34,936 bases of DNA from CAUSKK01 sp963532425 (GCA_963532425.1 CAUSKK010000021.1:1-34936), one strand, 5' to 3'. Numbered from the stretch's first letter, positions 1 to 7,732 are shown. Numbers and translations: made by a program. The notes: generated by a model not told the origin, from the sequence alone.

Positions 1-95
1 AGGACGTCGTCAAGCCGGAAATCCTCGCCGAGCTCGACAGCTGGCAGGACCAGCAGTCGGGTGAAGCCGTGGCCAAACCCCAATGGCGGGACTAG
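1..95 (+). CDS. 3' end of an unidentified protein (partial)
   Basis: An open frame enters from the left edge and gives 30 residues ending in QSGEAVAKPQWRD before a TAG stop at 93-95. A strong hairpin-plus-T-run terminator follows within 20 bp, which supports this as a genuine gene end. The tail is hydrophilic, with no motif I recognise, so no function is offered. Confidence 0.6.
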   Translation, partial: DVVKPEILAELDSWQDQQSGEAVAKPQWRD

Positions 96-112
96 CCGTC
101 TTTACCATTAAC

Positions 113-136
113 ACCGGGCTCCGGCCCGGTTTTTTT
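113..136 (+). terminator. Rho-independent terminator of the leading partial gene
   Basis: The arms ACCGGG (113-118) and CCCGGT (125-130) form a GC-rich stem with a six-base loop. It is followed directly by a run of T residues on the + strand, 18 bp after the upstream stop codon. Confidence 0.9.
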
Positions 137-151
137 GTGGGTTGCGGAAGG

Positions 152-663
152 GAAGCGCTTCGGGCCCGCTGTCCTTATTTCTGGTGAAGTGCTCCAAACG
201 GACCGTTTCAAACAAAGGGAAGCGCTTCGGACCAAAAGGTTTCCAACACCATTCATTATCACAATAGCGAAATCATTGAGCACCGGCGGGAAAACGGCCG
301 GATGGAGCAGGCCCCACCGTTCATGACGTGAGCATGGGGAGCATCGGTCCCAATCGGCTGCTCCTGCTGGGTAGCGAACCACTGCACGCGCCGTTGGCGC
401 TGGAGCAGCCCCCTAAAAACGTCAAAACCCCGGCGGGTCGGGTTGGAAGTGTGGGCACATCAGGACTCCAGCGAGACCAGCAACTGAAGCCCCGCCGCCT
501 GCCATAAATCCCGCAGTATTTCAGCCCAGTCTGGTTGATGTGACTGGTTGAACGGCTGGGCTCTCCAAGCCCAAGCGCTTCACCAATGCCAGAGCTTCCT
601 TCCGGCGGGAAGCGCTTCAGTTTGATAGCAGCCGAGAAGCACTTTCCCGGAACGAAGCGCTTC
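152..663. repeat. GAAGCGCTTC palindrome cluster 1 (sparse)
   Basis: Exact copies of the 10-bp palindrome GAAGCGCTTC lie at 152-161, 219-228, 609-618 and 654-663. One-mismatch copies include 572-581. This non-coding stretch between the first terminator and lipoprotein 1 holds nothing else that is clear, apart from a possible small remnant at 334-507. Confidence 0.85.
334..507 (+). pseudogene. Possible decayed fragment, weak pirin C-terminus resemblance
   Basis: A 57-codon open frame starts at ATG 334 and ends with TAA 505-507. Its first part reads GPNRLLLLGSEPLHAPLAL, which resembles the ARLLLLGGEPL stretch near the end of pirin-family cupins. The remainder does not continue the pirin pattern (no GPFVMN-like motif), and no convincing ribosome site precedes it. 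It may be a gene relic inside the repeat-rich spacer or pure chance; I lean only weakly to a relic. Confidence 0.2.
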
Positions 664-686
664 GATTCCTGGCCCAGCGCTGACAC

Positions 687-717
687 AAAAAAAAGCGCCC
701 CCCGGCCGGGGAGCGCT
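687..717 (-). terminator. Rho-independent terminator of lipoprotein 1
   Basis: The near-perfect 24-bp palindrome at 694-717 (AGCGCC...GGGAGCGCT, one mismatched pair) is followed on the - strand by a run of eight T. It sits 28 bp after the stop of the lipoprotein gene at 745. The stem begins with the same AGCGC half found in the GAAGCGCTTC repeat. Confidence 0.9.
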
Positions 718-744
718 ATCACTGGATGGGGCAGTGAAGAAAGA

Positions 745-1566
745 TTATTTGCTGGCGGCAGCTTCTTCTTTCTTACCACCGAAGGCACCGACGCCTCTCC
801 ATTTGTCAAATTGGAAAGTACCGCCGATTTCTGCGGCTTTATCGCCGTAGAAGCTACCCTGCAGGAACATATCCTGGCCATTGGATTTGGCGAAGGAGTT
901 GCCACTGATGGCCACCTTGTCGATGGTGGTGTTCTGGGTGGTGGTGGGTTTCAGGCCCAGGTCGGCAGACAGTTCTTTGGCGGCAAAATCAACCTTGGCG
1001 CTGAAGTTGCCGTAGTGGGCTAGCTTCTTGTCGGTTTCAAAGAAGACGCTGTTACCTTTATAGGTGGCGGTGCCGGCGGTGGGCATGGAAGCCACGGCGG
1101 TGGTCAGACCCTGGGCGAAGGAGTGGGCCACGTTGTCGTTGATAAAGTAACCGTAGATACCGTTGCTCAGCTGGCTACCCAGAATGCCTTTCGTAACGTC
1201 GCCGGTGAAGCCGGCCTGGTCTTTGATGGCGGTGCTATCGAAGGCGAACTCTTTGCCCCCAACGACGATTTTTTTGAAATCGCTGGTGCCTTCCAGCGGG
1301 GCCGTCATGGCTTTGCCGTTGTCATAGTAAATGTGTTGGCCAGCCACTGCGCTGTTAGGAGCGGGGGCGTTGGTTGGGGTGGCGGTTGGTTTGCTGGTGG
1401 CCGTTGGGGTAGCTGTGGCGGTTGGAGTGGTGGTAGCGGTGGTGGTTGGCTTGTTGGTTGGGGTTGGCTTGTTGGTTGGGGTTGGCTGGTCGTTGCCGCC
1501 GCCGCCACCACAGGCAGCCAGAATGGAGATGGTGGCCGAAGCCAGCAGGATTTTGTTCAATTTCAT
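745..1566 (-). CDS. TbpB-like surface lipoprotein 1 with Pro/Thr linker
   Basis: A 273-residue predicted lipoprotein. The start MKLNKILL at 1566 is chosen over an in-frame start five codons upstream because GAGGA lies 8-9 bp before it. Residues 1-18 form a type II signal with lipobox LAAC, then a GGGGG tether and a Pro/Thr-rich linker of about 40 residues built from PTPTNK-like units. The remaining part is a beta-rich barrel typical of the TbpB-like/Slam-dependent surface lipoprotein group: GTATYKG, VDFAAKELSADL and a terminal GSFYGDKAAEIGG motif. By family analogy it would be exported to the outer-membrane surface, perhaps to bind host ligands; the ligand cannot be read from sequence. It is monocistronic, with its own -10 box and terminator. 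Paralogues lie at 1722, 7817, 9041 and 9999. Confidence 0.85.
   Translation of the reverse strand: MKLNKILLASATISILAACGGGGGNDQPTPTNKPTPTNKPTTTATTTPTATATPTATSKPTATPTNAPAPNSAVAGQHIYYDNGKAMTAPLEGTSDFKKIVVGGKEFAFDSTAIKDQAGFTGDVTKGILGSQLSNGIYGYFINDNVAHSFAQGLTTAVASMPTAGTATYKGNSVFFETDKKLAHYGNFSAKVDFAAKELSADLGLKPTTTQNTTIDKVAISGNSFAKSNGQDMFLQGSFYGDKAAEIGGTFQFDKWRGVGAFGGKKEEAAASK
1440..1492. repeat. In-frame 18-bp tandem repeat in the lipoprotein 1 linker
   Basis: The unit GGTTGGGGTTGGCTTGTT recurs about two and a half times here, within a longer GGTTG/GGTGG-rich tract. It encodes the PTPTNK linker units. Because the period is a multiple of three, gain or loss of a unit would change linker length without shifting the frame. 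Confidence 0.75.
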
Positions 1567-1607
1567 TGAAAGATTCCTCATTAGTGGTTAAAAAATTTAG
1601 GCCGTAG

Positions 1608-1636
1608 ATTATAAGCACATTTCCCCGGCCCGAACG
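1608..1636 (-). promoter_or_regulatory. Probable promoter of lipoprotein 1
   Basis: A perfect TATAAT on the - strand (1608-1613) lies 42 bp upstream of the chosen start in a locally AT-rich leader. No good -35 box is seen 16-18 bp further upstream (GTTCGG/CGTTCG), so the call rests mainly on the -10. Confidence 0.5.
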
Positions 1637-1721
1637 ATTTTTGTTGTAAGAACAAGACAGAAGACCCGGCGCGTCTGAAAAATAGGGCTTCCGAGTGCCC
1701 AACGCAGTAGATGGGAGGAAG

Positions 1722-2375
1722 CTACTGCTTTCTGGCGCCAAATGCCCCAATGCTCTTCTCCCCCTTCAAACTGTAAACCCCAGCCATTTCCGCCCCCTGG
1801 TAGCCGTAGAAATGGCCGTCCAGCTCCAGCGCATTATTTTTGCCGCTGAAGGCGTTGTGGGTAATTTTCACGCCGCCAATCTCATAGACCTGCTGGCTGC
1901 GTTCCGGCAGAAAGAGGCGGGCCGCCAGCTCCTTGCGCCCGAAATCCACCGTGGCCCGGAAGGAACCGAAATTCCGGCTCTGGTCGCCGGGGTTATAGCT
2001 GACCGTCTGACCCAGATAGCGGGCCACGCCCCGGCTGGGCAGATGGCGGCTTTCGTTGCCCTGGGCGAAGACATAGGGCGTGTTGTCGTAGGTGAAAAAG
2101 CCAAAGCGGGCGTACTGCAGGTTCTCATTGATAAAGGCCTTTTCGTCGCCCCGGTAGCCGCCGGCGCCGAGAATGGGTTCGTTGCTGAAGCGGTACTCCT
2201 TGCCGGCAATCACCACCTTGGTGAAATCGTTGCTGGTGCCGAGGGGGTGCGGCTGGGCGCTGTTGTCCTTGGCCAGGGTCAGGGCGCTGCCCAGCACATT
2301 GCCACTGCGCGGGCCACTGCGACCGCCACAGGCGGCCAGCGCCAGCAGCACCGTCGCCAGCAGGAAGCGCTTCAC
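1722..2375 (-). CDS. TbpB-like surface lipoprotein 2, coupled to rsmD
   Basis: A 217-residue predicted lipoprotein starting with GTG at 2375. The GTG overlaps the rsmD stop in a GTGA arrangement, which implies translational coupling. It starts MKRFLLATVLLALAAC (type II signal, lipobox LAAC) followed by GGRSGPRSG. The body carries the family features: GTSNDFTKVVIAGKEYRF near the N-terminus, a GVARYLGQTVSY strand, VDFGRKELAARL, and a GHFYGYQGAEMAGVYSL end. Role by family: surface-displayed beta-barrel lipoprotein, ligand unknown. The start codon and the next three codons are themselves a copy of the genomic palindrome (GT-GAAGCGCTTC), so the repeat supplies the V/M-K-R-F N-terminus. It is the last gene of the dsbA-amgK-rsmD operon. 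No clear terminator was found before 1722. Confidence 0.8.
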   Translation of the reverse strand: MKRFLLATVLLALAACGGRSGPRSGNVLGSALTLAKDNSAQPHPLGTSNDFTKVVIAGKEYRFSNEPILGAGGYRGDEKAFINENLQYARFGFFTYDNTPYVFAQGNESRHLPSRGVARYLGQTVSYNPGDQSRNFGSFRATVDFGRKELAARLFLPERSQQVYEIGGVKITHNAFSGKNNALELDGHFYGYQGAEMAGVYSLKGEKSIGAFGARKQ

Positions 2376-2911
2376 CGCCGCCCCCAGAGGGAAAAATGCA
2401 CCAGGCCGGCCCGGCTCTGTTTCAACGGCTGCCACTCCGGGGGCAGCGCTTCGCCCTCGCGCAGGGGCGCCGGGCTTTCGATATAGACCCGACCGCTGGG
2501 CGCCAGCAGGGGCAGCAGCTGGGCCAGGGCCGCCGGTAGCAGGTCGGCGCCGAAGGGCGGGTCGAGCAGCAGCAGATGGAAGGGCTGGCTGCTCTGGTAC
2601 TGGCGCGCGTCCTGGCAGCAGAATTGGGCCCCGCTGACACCCCAATCGCGGCAGAGCTTTTCGATGGCCGCCAGGGCCGGCCGGTGCTGGTCCACAAACA
2701 CCACCTCGGCCGCCCCCCGGGAGAGCGCTTCCAGCCCCAGGGCCCCGGAGCCGGCGAAGGCATCGAGCACCCGAATGCCGTTCATCTCAAACTGCAGCCA
2801 GTTGAAGAGCGTTTCCCGGGCCCGCTCCGGCGTCGGCCGCAGGCCCTCGGCCTCGGGCACGGGAATGCGGCGGTTTTTGTAGCGGCCGCCGATGATGCGA
2901 ATCTTAGGCAC
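2372..2911 (-). CDS. rsmD: 16S rRNA (guanine966-N2)-methyltransferase RsmD
   Basis: A 179-residue protein, close to the usual RsmD length. RsmD methylates G966 of 16S rRNA in the assembling 30S subunit using S-adenosylmethionine. Visible hallmarks are the N-terminal IRIIGGRYKNRRI, the RPTPERARETLFNWL segment, the SAM-binding loop DAFAGSGALGLEALSRGA (residues 50-67) and the catalytic LLLLDPPF (residues 113-120). The start at 2911 overlaps the end of amgK by 8 bp. The stop overlaps the GTG of lipoprotein 2. The gene is therefore locked into an overlapping four-gene operon. Confidence 0.95.
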   Translation of the reverse strand: MPKIRIIGGRYKNRRIPVPEAEGLRPTPERARETLFNWLQFEMNGIRVLDAFAGSGALGLEALSRGAAEVVFVDQHRPALAAIEKLCRDWGVSGAQFCCQDARQYQSSQPFHLLLLDPPFGADLLPAALAQLLPLLAPSGRVYIESPAPLREGEALPPEWQPLKQSRAGLVHFSLWGRR

Positions 2912-3857
2912 GGGGCAACTCCGCCGCCGCCAGCAGTCGGCTGATATGGGGCAGGGCCAGGCGCTCGGCCTCCTCCCGAGCGTAGCTCAGCACCAGCGGC
3001 AAATCGTCCAGATAGCGCCGTTTGCCGTCGCGCTGCCAGAGGCGCACAAAAATACCCAGCACCTTCAGATGGCGCTGCAGGGCGCTACTTTCACAGAGCC
3101 GGGCCCAGGCGTCCGGGCTCAGCTGGGGATAATAGCGGGCGCCGAAATCCGCCTCCCAGCGTTGCACCTGCTCCGGCGCATAGCGCCGGTAGCAATCGCG
3201 GGTGATGGAAATCAGGTCGTAGCTGGGCGCCCCCCAGAGGGTGTCCTGATAGTCGAGGATGCCGATGCGCCCGTCGGGGCAGCGCATCAGATTGCGGCAG
3301 TGGTAGTCGCGATGGACGCAAACGGTCTGGTGGGCGGCCATGATTTCATGAAGCGCTTCCTCCTCGGCCAGCACCCCGGCCCGGTCGGCCGCGTCCAATG
3401 CCAGGCCCACATAGGGCAGGAACCACTGGCGCCAGAGGGCGGTTTCCTCGGCCAGGGCGTCCCGGTCATAGGGGGAAAACCAATCCCGCCAGAGCGCGGC
3501 CGTGGTGGTCTGCCAGTGGCCCAAAAGCCGAAGCGCTTCGGCCATGGCCGCCTCGGGCTGCTCGCCCCTGAGCTCCTCGTAGAGCCAACGGTCGCCGAAA
3601 TCCTCCAGCAGCAGCAGGCCGGCGGCCTCGTCGATTTTGTAGAGCCGGGGCACGGGCAGGGCGGCGAAGATTTGGCTGTAGTGGACAAAGTCGTCGATGC
3701 CGCCCAGGGCCGGCGGGCAGTCCATCAGCATGCCGGATTTACAACGAAAATAGCGACGCATTCCGGCGTCGCCAAGCAGGGGGGTGAGCGCTTCGCCGCC
3801 CACAAAGGCCAAACGCGCGGCGGCGCGCTGGGCCTCATCTGGATGGGGTGAACTCAT
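2904..3857 (-). CDS. amgK: Aminoglycoside phosphotransferase-family kinase, probable AmgK (N-acetylmuramate/N-acetylglucosamine kinase)
   Basis: A 317-residue soluble kinase of the APH/choline-kinase fold. The catalytic loop VHRDYHCRNLM (H182, D184, N189) and metal-binding GILDYQDTLWG (D202, D205) are intact. The LLLLEDFGDR segment (residues 81-90) also fits AmgK-type sugar kinases, which phosphorylate MurNAc/GlcNAc at the anomeric position in the peptidoglycan-recycling bypass to UDP-MurNAc. The partner nucleotidyltransferase gene murU, usually adjacent, is not in this window. The ATG overlaps the dsbA stop (ATGA) and the end overlaps rsmD. Substrate assignment is inferred from family resemblance; another APH-type substrate is possible. 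Confidence 0.8.
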   Translation of the reverse strand: MSSPHPDEAQRAAARLAFVGGEALTPLLGDAGMRRYFRCKSGMLMDCPPALGGIDDFVHYSQIFAALPVPRLYKIDEAAGLLLLEDFGDRWLYEELRGEQPEAAMAEALRLLGHWQTTTAALWRDWFSPYDRDALAEETALWRQWFLPYVGLALDAADRAGVLAEEEALHEIMAAHQTVCVHRDYHCRNLMRCPDGRIGILDYQDTLWGAPSYDLISITRDCYRRYAPEQVQRWEADFGARYYPQLSPDAWARLCESSALQRHLKVLGIFVRLWQRDGKRRYLDDLPLVLSYAREEAERLALPHISRLLAAAELPRA

Positions 3858-4813
3858 GGGGTTTGGGTGGCTGCGGGCTTGGGCTCTTCGGCGTTAGCTC
3901 CTTCGGCCGGAGCGGCCTCGGACTTAGCTTCTTCAGTTTTAGCTCCTTCGGCCGAGGCGGCCTCGGGCTTAGCTTCCGCTTTAGATTCTTTAGCCTTAGC
4001 AGCTTCAGGCTTAGCTTCTTCGGTTTTGGCCTCTTCCGCTTTAGCCTCTTCTTTGGCTTCGGCCTTGGGCTCTTCCGCCTTCACTGCTTCTTTAGCCTCG
4101 GTTTTAGAGTCCTCAGCCTTGGCTTCTTCGGCTTTCACTTCCTCAGCCTTGGCCTCGGTTTTTGGGGCGATGGTGCTGGTTTCGGCCGGGCTGGTGCTGA
4201 CGCCGACGGTTTCGGCCAACGTATTGATTTTGCGGAACATGGGGTCGAGGTTCAGTTCCACCGGCACGCTGAATTGGCCGTTCACCACAAAGACCGGCAC
4301 GCCGTCCAGTTTGGAATCCTCAAACATTTTCTTGGCCCGCTGTAGCCGCTGCTTCACGCCGAAGGAATCCCAGGCCTTGTCGAAGTCTTCCGGCTTGACG
4401 CCCTGGGTGGCGAGGAATTCGCGCATTTTGTCCTTCACGAAGACCAGGCGGGTGTTGTTGTCGCGGTGAATGGCATCGAAGACAACGCCGGTCAGGTCGA
4501 GGCGGTCGAGGGCCTCCAGGGTGTAATAGAGCTGGGCCGACGGTTCCCACCGGTCGCTGGGAATGGCCGGGATTTTCTCAAAGGCCACCTTGCTGCTTTT
4601 GCCCTCCTTAAGCCATTTGTTCAGCGTCGGTTCGGTGGTGTAGCAATGCGGGCAGCCGAACCAGAAGAATTCGATGACCTTCGGACTCTGGCCCTCGTCG
4701 ATGGTGGTAACCAGCGGGTGGTAGTCCTTGTTACGTTCATACTTATTAATGAGCTGCGCCGAAGCGGTGGTAAACGACAGCGCGAGCAGCGCCGGCAGTA
4801 GGTATTTCAGCAT
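3854..4813 (-). CDS. dsbA: Thiol:disulfide interchange protein DsbA with a long Ala/Glu/Lys tail
   Basis: A periplasmic disulfide oxidase of 319 residues; ordinary DsbA is about 210. Residues 1-19 are a Sec signal with likely cleavage after ASA. The thioredoxin-fold active site FGCPHCY has C54 and C57, and the cis-proline loop GVPVFVV is at 171-177. The helical insert lies between them. After about residue 209 comes roughly 110 residues of charged low complexity made of EAKAEE/TEEAKPE-like units, with no cysteine. That tail is not part of the DsbA fold and may act as a spacer or surface/peptidoglycan-interacting arm (inference). AAGAGG precedes the ATG. It is the first gene of an operon that runs into amgK, rsmD and lipoprotein 2, and it is divergent from hemB. 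Confidence 0.93.
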   Translation of the reverse strand: MLKYLLPALLALSFTTASAQLINKYERNKDYHPLVTTIDEGQSPKVIEFFWFGCPHCYTTEPTLNKWLKEGKSSKVAFEKIPAIPSDRWEPSAQLYYTLEALDRLDLTGVVFDAIHRDNNTRLVFVKDKMREFLATQGVKPEDFDKAWDSFGVKQRLQRAKKMFEDSKLDGVPVFVVNGQFSVPVELNLDPMFRKINTLAETVGVSTSPAETSTIAPKTEAKAEEVKAEEAKAEDSKTEAKEAVKAEEPKAEAKEEAKAEEAKTEEAKPEAAKAKESKAEAKPEAASAEGAKTEEAKSEAAPAEGANAEEPKPAATQTP

Positions 4814-4842
4814 TTTTTGCCTCTTGGATTGGAAAAGGGCTC

Positions 4843-4870
4843 ATTATAGGTCATCGGCCCTTAAGTTAAA
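4843..4870 (-). promoter_or_regulatory. Promoter of the dsbA-amgK-rsmD-lipoprotein operon
   Basis: On the - strand, TTTAAC (4865-4870) and a perfect TATAAT (4843-4848) are separated by 16 bp, 30 bp before the dsbA start. The 92-bp gap is shared with divergent hemB. A weaker + strand TTGGAT/TATAGG pair (4824-4829, 4845-4850) could serve hemB. Confidence 0.7.
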
Positions 4871-4905
4871 GGCGCCCCCAAATTAAGATTCACTAAGGAA
4901 ATCCC

Positions 4906-5907
4906 ATGCTTAGCAGCCACTATCCCGCCCTGCGCCCCCGCCGCCTGCGCCAGAATCCCGCCATCCGCGCCCTGGTACGGGAACACCATCTCCACGCCGA
5001 CGATTTCATTCTGCCGGTCTTTATCCAGGCCGGCAGCGGCCTGAAAACCCCCATCGCCTCCATGCCCGGCGTCCATCGCTACAGCCTCGATGTGCTGCTG
5101 GCCGAACTGCCCGGCTGGCAGGCGCTGGGCCTGCGCGCCCTGGCGCCCTTTCCCCAGATTGACGCCGCCCATAAATCCCCGGAGGCCGACTATGCCGCCG
5201 CCGATGACGGCCTGATGCAGACGGCCATTCGCGCCCTCAAGGCCGCCGCCCCCGACCTGCTCATCTTCGCCGATGTGGCCCTGGACCCCTACACCACCCA
5301 CGGCCAGGACGGCATCATCGATGCCGCCGGCTATATCCTCAACGACCGCACCAACGCCGTGCTCGTTCGCCAGGCTCTGTCCCTGGCCCGGGCCGGGGCC
5401 GATTTCGTCGCCCCCTCGGACATGATGGACGGCCGCATCGGCCTGATTCGCGCCGCCCTGGAGGCCGAGGGCCTCGTGAACACCGGCATTCTCGCCTATT
5501 CGGCCAAGTACGCCAGCGCCTTCTACGGGCCCTTCCGCGAGGCCGTCGGTTCGGCCGCCAATCTCGGTGCCGCCGATAAATTCACCTACCAGATGGACTT
5601 CGCCAACGGCGACGAGGCCCTGCGGGAGGTGGCCCTGGACATTGCCGAGGGCGCCGACATGGTCATGATTAAGCCCGGCCTGCCCTATCTGGACATCGTC
5701 CGCCGGGTCAAGGACGAATTTCGTTTGCCCACGGCCGTTTATCAGGTCTCCGGCGAGTACGCCATGCTCTGCGCCGCCTTTGAAAAGGGCTGGCTGCCGC
5801 GCGAAAAAATCATTCTGGAAACGCTGCTGGCCTTCAAACGGGCCGGGGCCGATGTGATTCTGACCTACTTCGCGCTGGAAGCGCTCCAGCTGCTGCAAAA
5901 GCCATGA
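4906..5907 (+). CDS. hemB: Delta-aminolevulinic acid dehydratase (porphobilinogen synthase)
   Basis: 333 residues, the normal length. It condenses two 5-aminolevulinate molecules to porphobilinogen in cytosolic haem biosynthesis. The two Schiff-base lysines are visible in YSAKYASAFYGPFREA (K201) and MIKPGLPYLD (K256). The metal-site region reads DVALDPYTTHGQDG (123-136) and lacks the cysteine triad of zinc enzymes. This fits the magnesium-responsive type known from Pseudomonas. AAGGAA lies 6-7 bp before the ATG. The stop overlaps the start of aroE (ATGA), so the two genes are probably co-translated. Confidence 0.97.
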   Translation: MLSSHYPALRPRRLRQNPAIRALVREHHLHADDFILPVFIQAGSGLKTPIASMPGVHRYSLDVLLAELPGWQALGLRALAPFPQIDAAHKSPEADYAAADDGLMQTAIRALKAAAPDLLIFADVALDPYTTHGQDGIIDAAGYILNDRTNAVLVRQALSLARAGADFVAPSDMMDGRIGLIRAALEAEGLVNTGILAYSAKYASAFYGPFREAVGSAANLGAADKFTYQMDFANGDEALREVALDIAEGADMVMIKPGLPYLDIVRRVKDEFRLPTAVYQVSGEYAMLCAAFEKGWLPREKIILETLLAFKRAGADVILTYFALEALQLLQKP

Positions 5908-6683
5908 CCCCGGCCCGCTGCGCCGTCATTGGCAATCCCATCGCCCAGTCGCGCTCGCCGGAGCTGCACCGGGGCTTCGCCCGGGAACGGGGTTTGGCCC
6001 TGGAATATGAACGTATCCTTGCCCCCGACCCGGCCGCGTTCGTCGCCACGGTAAGGCGCTTCTTTGCCGCTGGCGGCCGGGGCCTAAACATCACCGCGCC
6101 GTTCAAGGAGGAGGCCTTCCGTCTCGCCGACCGCCCCACGGCCGAAGCCACGGCGGCCGGGGCGGTGAACACCCTGTGGCCGGCCGAGGACGGGGCCCTT
6201 ATCGGCCACAACACCGACGGCCTCGGCCTCTGCCGGGCCCTGGACGAACTGGCGGTGCCGCTAACGGGGGCGCGGCTGCTGCTGATTGGGGCCGGCGGGG
6301 CCGCCCGGGGCATCGGTTTGCCGCTGCTGCAACGGCGGCCGGCGGCGCTGACCCTGGCCAACCGCAGCCGGGCCCGGGCCGAAGCGCTGCGGGATTTGTG
6401 GCAGCCGCAGACGGCCACGCCGCTGACGGTGGTCGAACTGGCCGAGGCGCACGGTTCCTATGATTTGATTCTGAACGCCGCCAGCACTGGCCTGCACAAC
6501 GAAGCGCTTCCCCTGTCCCCGGCTTTGCGCACGGCGGTGGGCTATGAACTCAGCTACGGTAAGGAGACGCCGTTCATGGCCTGGGCCCGGGCCCAGGGCT
6601 GCCCCCGGGTCTACGATGGCTTCACCATGCTGGTGGCCCAGGCCCGGCTGAGCTTTAACTGCTGGTTCCCGCCCGAATCCTGA
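5904..6683 (+). CDS. aroE: Shikimate dehydrogenase (NADP+)
   Basis: 259 residues. It reduces 3-dehydroshikimate to shikimate in aromatic amino-acid and chorismate synthesis. Conserved sites are visible: VIGNPIAQSRSPELH (substrate serines), LNITAPFKE (catalytic K68), HNTDGLG (D105), the dinucleotide loop IGAGGAARGI (128-137), LANRSRARAEAL and the terminal DGFTMLVAQA. The usual NVTxPFK is NITAPFK here. The start overlaps the hemB stop by 4 bp. A terminator follows 10 bp after the stop. Two codon triplets Glu-Ala-Leu are encoded by full or partial copies of the GAAGCGCTTC repeat. Confidence 0.95.
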   Translation: MTPARCAVIGNPIAQSRSPELHRGFARERGLALEYERILAPDPAAFVATVRRFFAAGGRGLNITAPFKEEAFRLADRPTAEATAAGAVNTLWPAEDGALIGHNTDGLGLCRALDELAVPLTGARLLLIGAGGAARGIGLPLLQRRPAALTLANRSRARAEALRDLWQPQTATPLTVVELAEAHGSYDLILNAASTGLHNEALPLSPALRTAVGYELSYGKETPFMAWARAQGCPRVYDGFTMLVAQARLSFNCWFPPES

Positions 6684-6692
6684 TAATTCCCC

Positions 6693-6715
6693 AACCCCGG
6701 CCCGCCCGGGGTTTT
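6693..6715 (+). terminator. Rho-independent terminator after hemB-aroE
   Basis: AACCCCGG (6693-6700) pairs with CCGGGGTT (6706-6713), with a five-base loop, and runs into TTTT. It lies 10 bp after the aroE stop. Confidence 0.85.
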
Positions 6716-6750
6716 GACATTTTTGGGGCGGCCGCCAGCCAGCGGCGAGC

Positions 6751-7668
6751 CAGCGCTTCGGCCCTTTTCGCCCGAGGGGAAGCGCTTCGTTTCGACCGGG
6801 CCCGTCGCAGGGAAGCGCTTCGCCTATCCAAAGCAGAACGGCCGGGGAAACGTCTCCCACTCGGCACCGGGAAGAAAGCCCCACCGCCGGCCGGAGAATC
6901 CAACGAACGCCGAACGGAAGCGCTTCATTCCCAAACGGCCGCCGTTTCCAACTGTAATAACCCAAGGGCCCAAGCTATTTTTTAGCCCAGCGCTTCGGTT
7001 CTAACCCCAGGATTTTCCCCGCCGCCGTTTTGCTCCGGCGCCGAAGGAAGCGCTCCCCTAGCCCCAAAAGCAGCCTTTACCCCGGGCCCGTTTGCTTCGG
7101 CTGTCCGAAGCGCTTCTCCTTAGGCGGGCCGGAGGAATGAAGCGCTTCGTTCCACCCCGGCCCGAATAAAACGGAAGCGCTTCCCGCCCCGCCGCCGCTG
7201 GTTCTAAAACGAGCAACGCCAAGACCTTTCACGGAAAGGCCAGCGACGGCTGCCGTAGGGGAGCACTTCGTTCAGCCGGATTGGGCAAAGCGCTTCCTTC
7301 TCTCTGGGCCTCCGGAACGAAGCGCTTCGGCCTGTCCGAATGGCTGGCACCCGGCAATGGCCACAGGAGGAGGCGCTTCGCTCCACCCCGGCCTGAATAG
7401 ACCGAAGCGCTTCGGTTGGAATGGGACTTTTGGAGAGAAGCGCTTCGGTCATCTGGATTAGAACCCGTCGGGCCCGGCAAATCATTTGTAGAAGGGAGGA
7501 GCGCTTCACTCCGGAAGCCGGGTCGGGCTGGGGGAAGCGCTTCGCCTTGAACATTGGCTTTCCGGAGAAGCGCTTCGGCTAGTAAACCTAGAAAGAAGCG
7601 CTCCCCCTTTTGCTACGTTTAGAACGAAGCGCTTCATAGCTTTGCGGCTTTTCAAATTGAAGCGCTTC
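6751..7668. repeat. GAAGCGCTTC palindrome array 2
   Basis: A stretch of about 0.9 kb with about a dozen exact GAAGCGCTTC copies (for example 6779-6788 and 7659-7668) plus several with one mismatch. Intervals are irregular, mostly 25-60 bp, and the intervening sequences differ. Short open frames here rich in KRF, EAL and RSAS are simply translations of the repeat in three frames. No gene was recognised. Confidence 0.95.
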
Positions 7669-7683
7669 CCCGTTGCCGCCTAT

Positions 7684-7712
7684 AAAAAAAGCGCCCCGAT
7701 GGGAGCGCTTTT
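7684..7712 (-). terminator. Terminator of the lipoprotein 3 locus
   Basis: AAAAGCGCCCC and GGGAGCGCTTTT form a hairpin flanked by A and T runs on both sides, so it could act in both directions. It follows the duplicated 3'-end fragment at 7733-7795 rather than the intact gene end at 7817. This suggests that the original 3' end of the locus was the fragment. Confidence 0.85.
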
Positions 7713-7732
7713 CTGAGCTGGTGGCCAGTGAA

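Noticed and set aside
4861..5898. Long Gly-rich reading frame antisense to hemB, and similar antisense frames over ubiE, ubiB, patB and tatD
   Set aside because: High-GC codon bias leaves the opposite strand open; none has a recognisable domain or ribosome site and the sense genes are certain.
7204..7554. Open frames rich in KRF, EAL, RSAS in the repeat arrays
   Set aside because: They are the three-frame translations of GAAGCGCTTC, lack ribosome sites and change frame between copies.
6751..7668. GAAGCGCTTC as an operator for a LacI-type regulator
   Set aside because: The half-sites resemble such operators, but dozens of copies in arrays far from promoters do not fit ordinary regulation.
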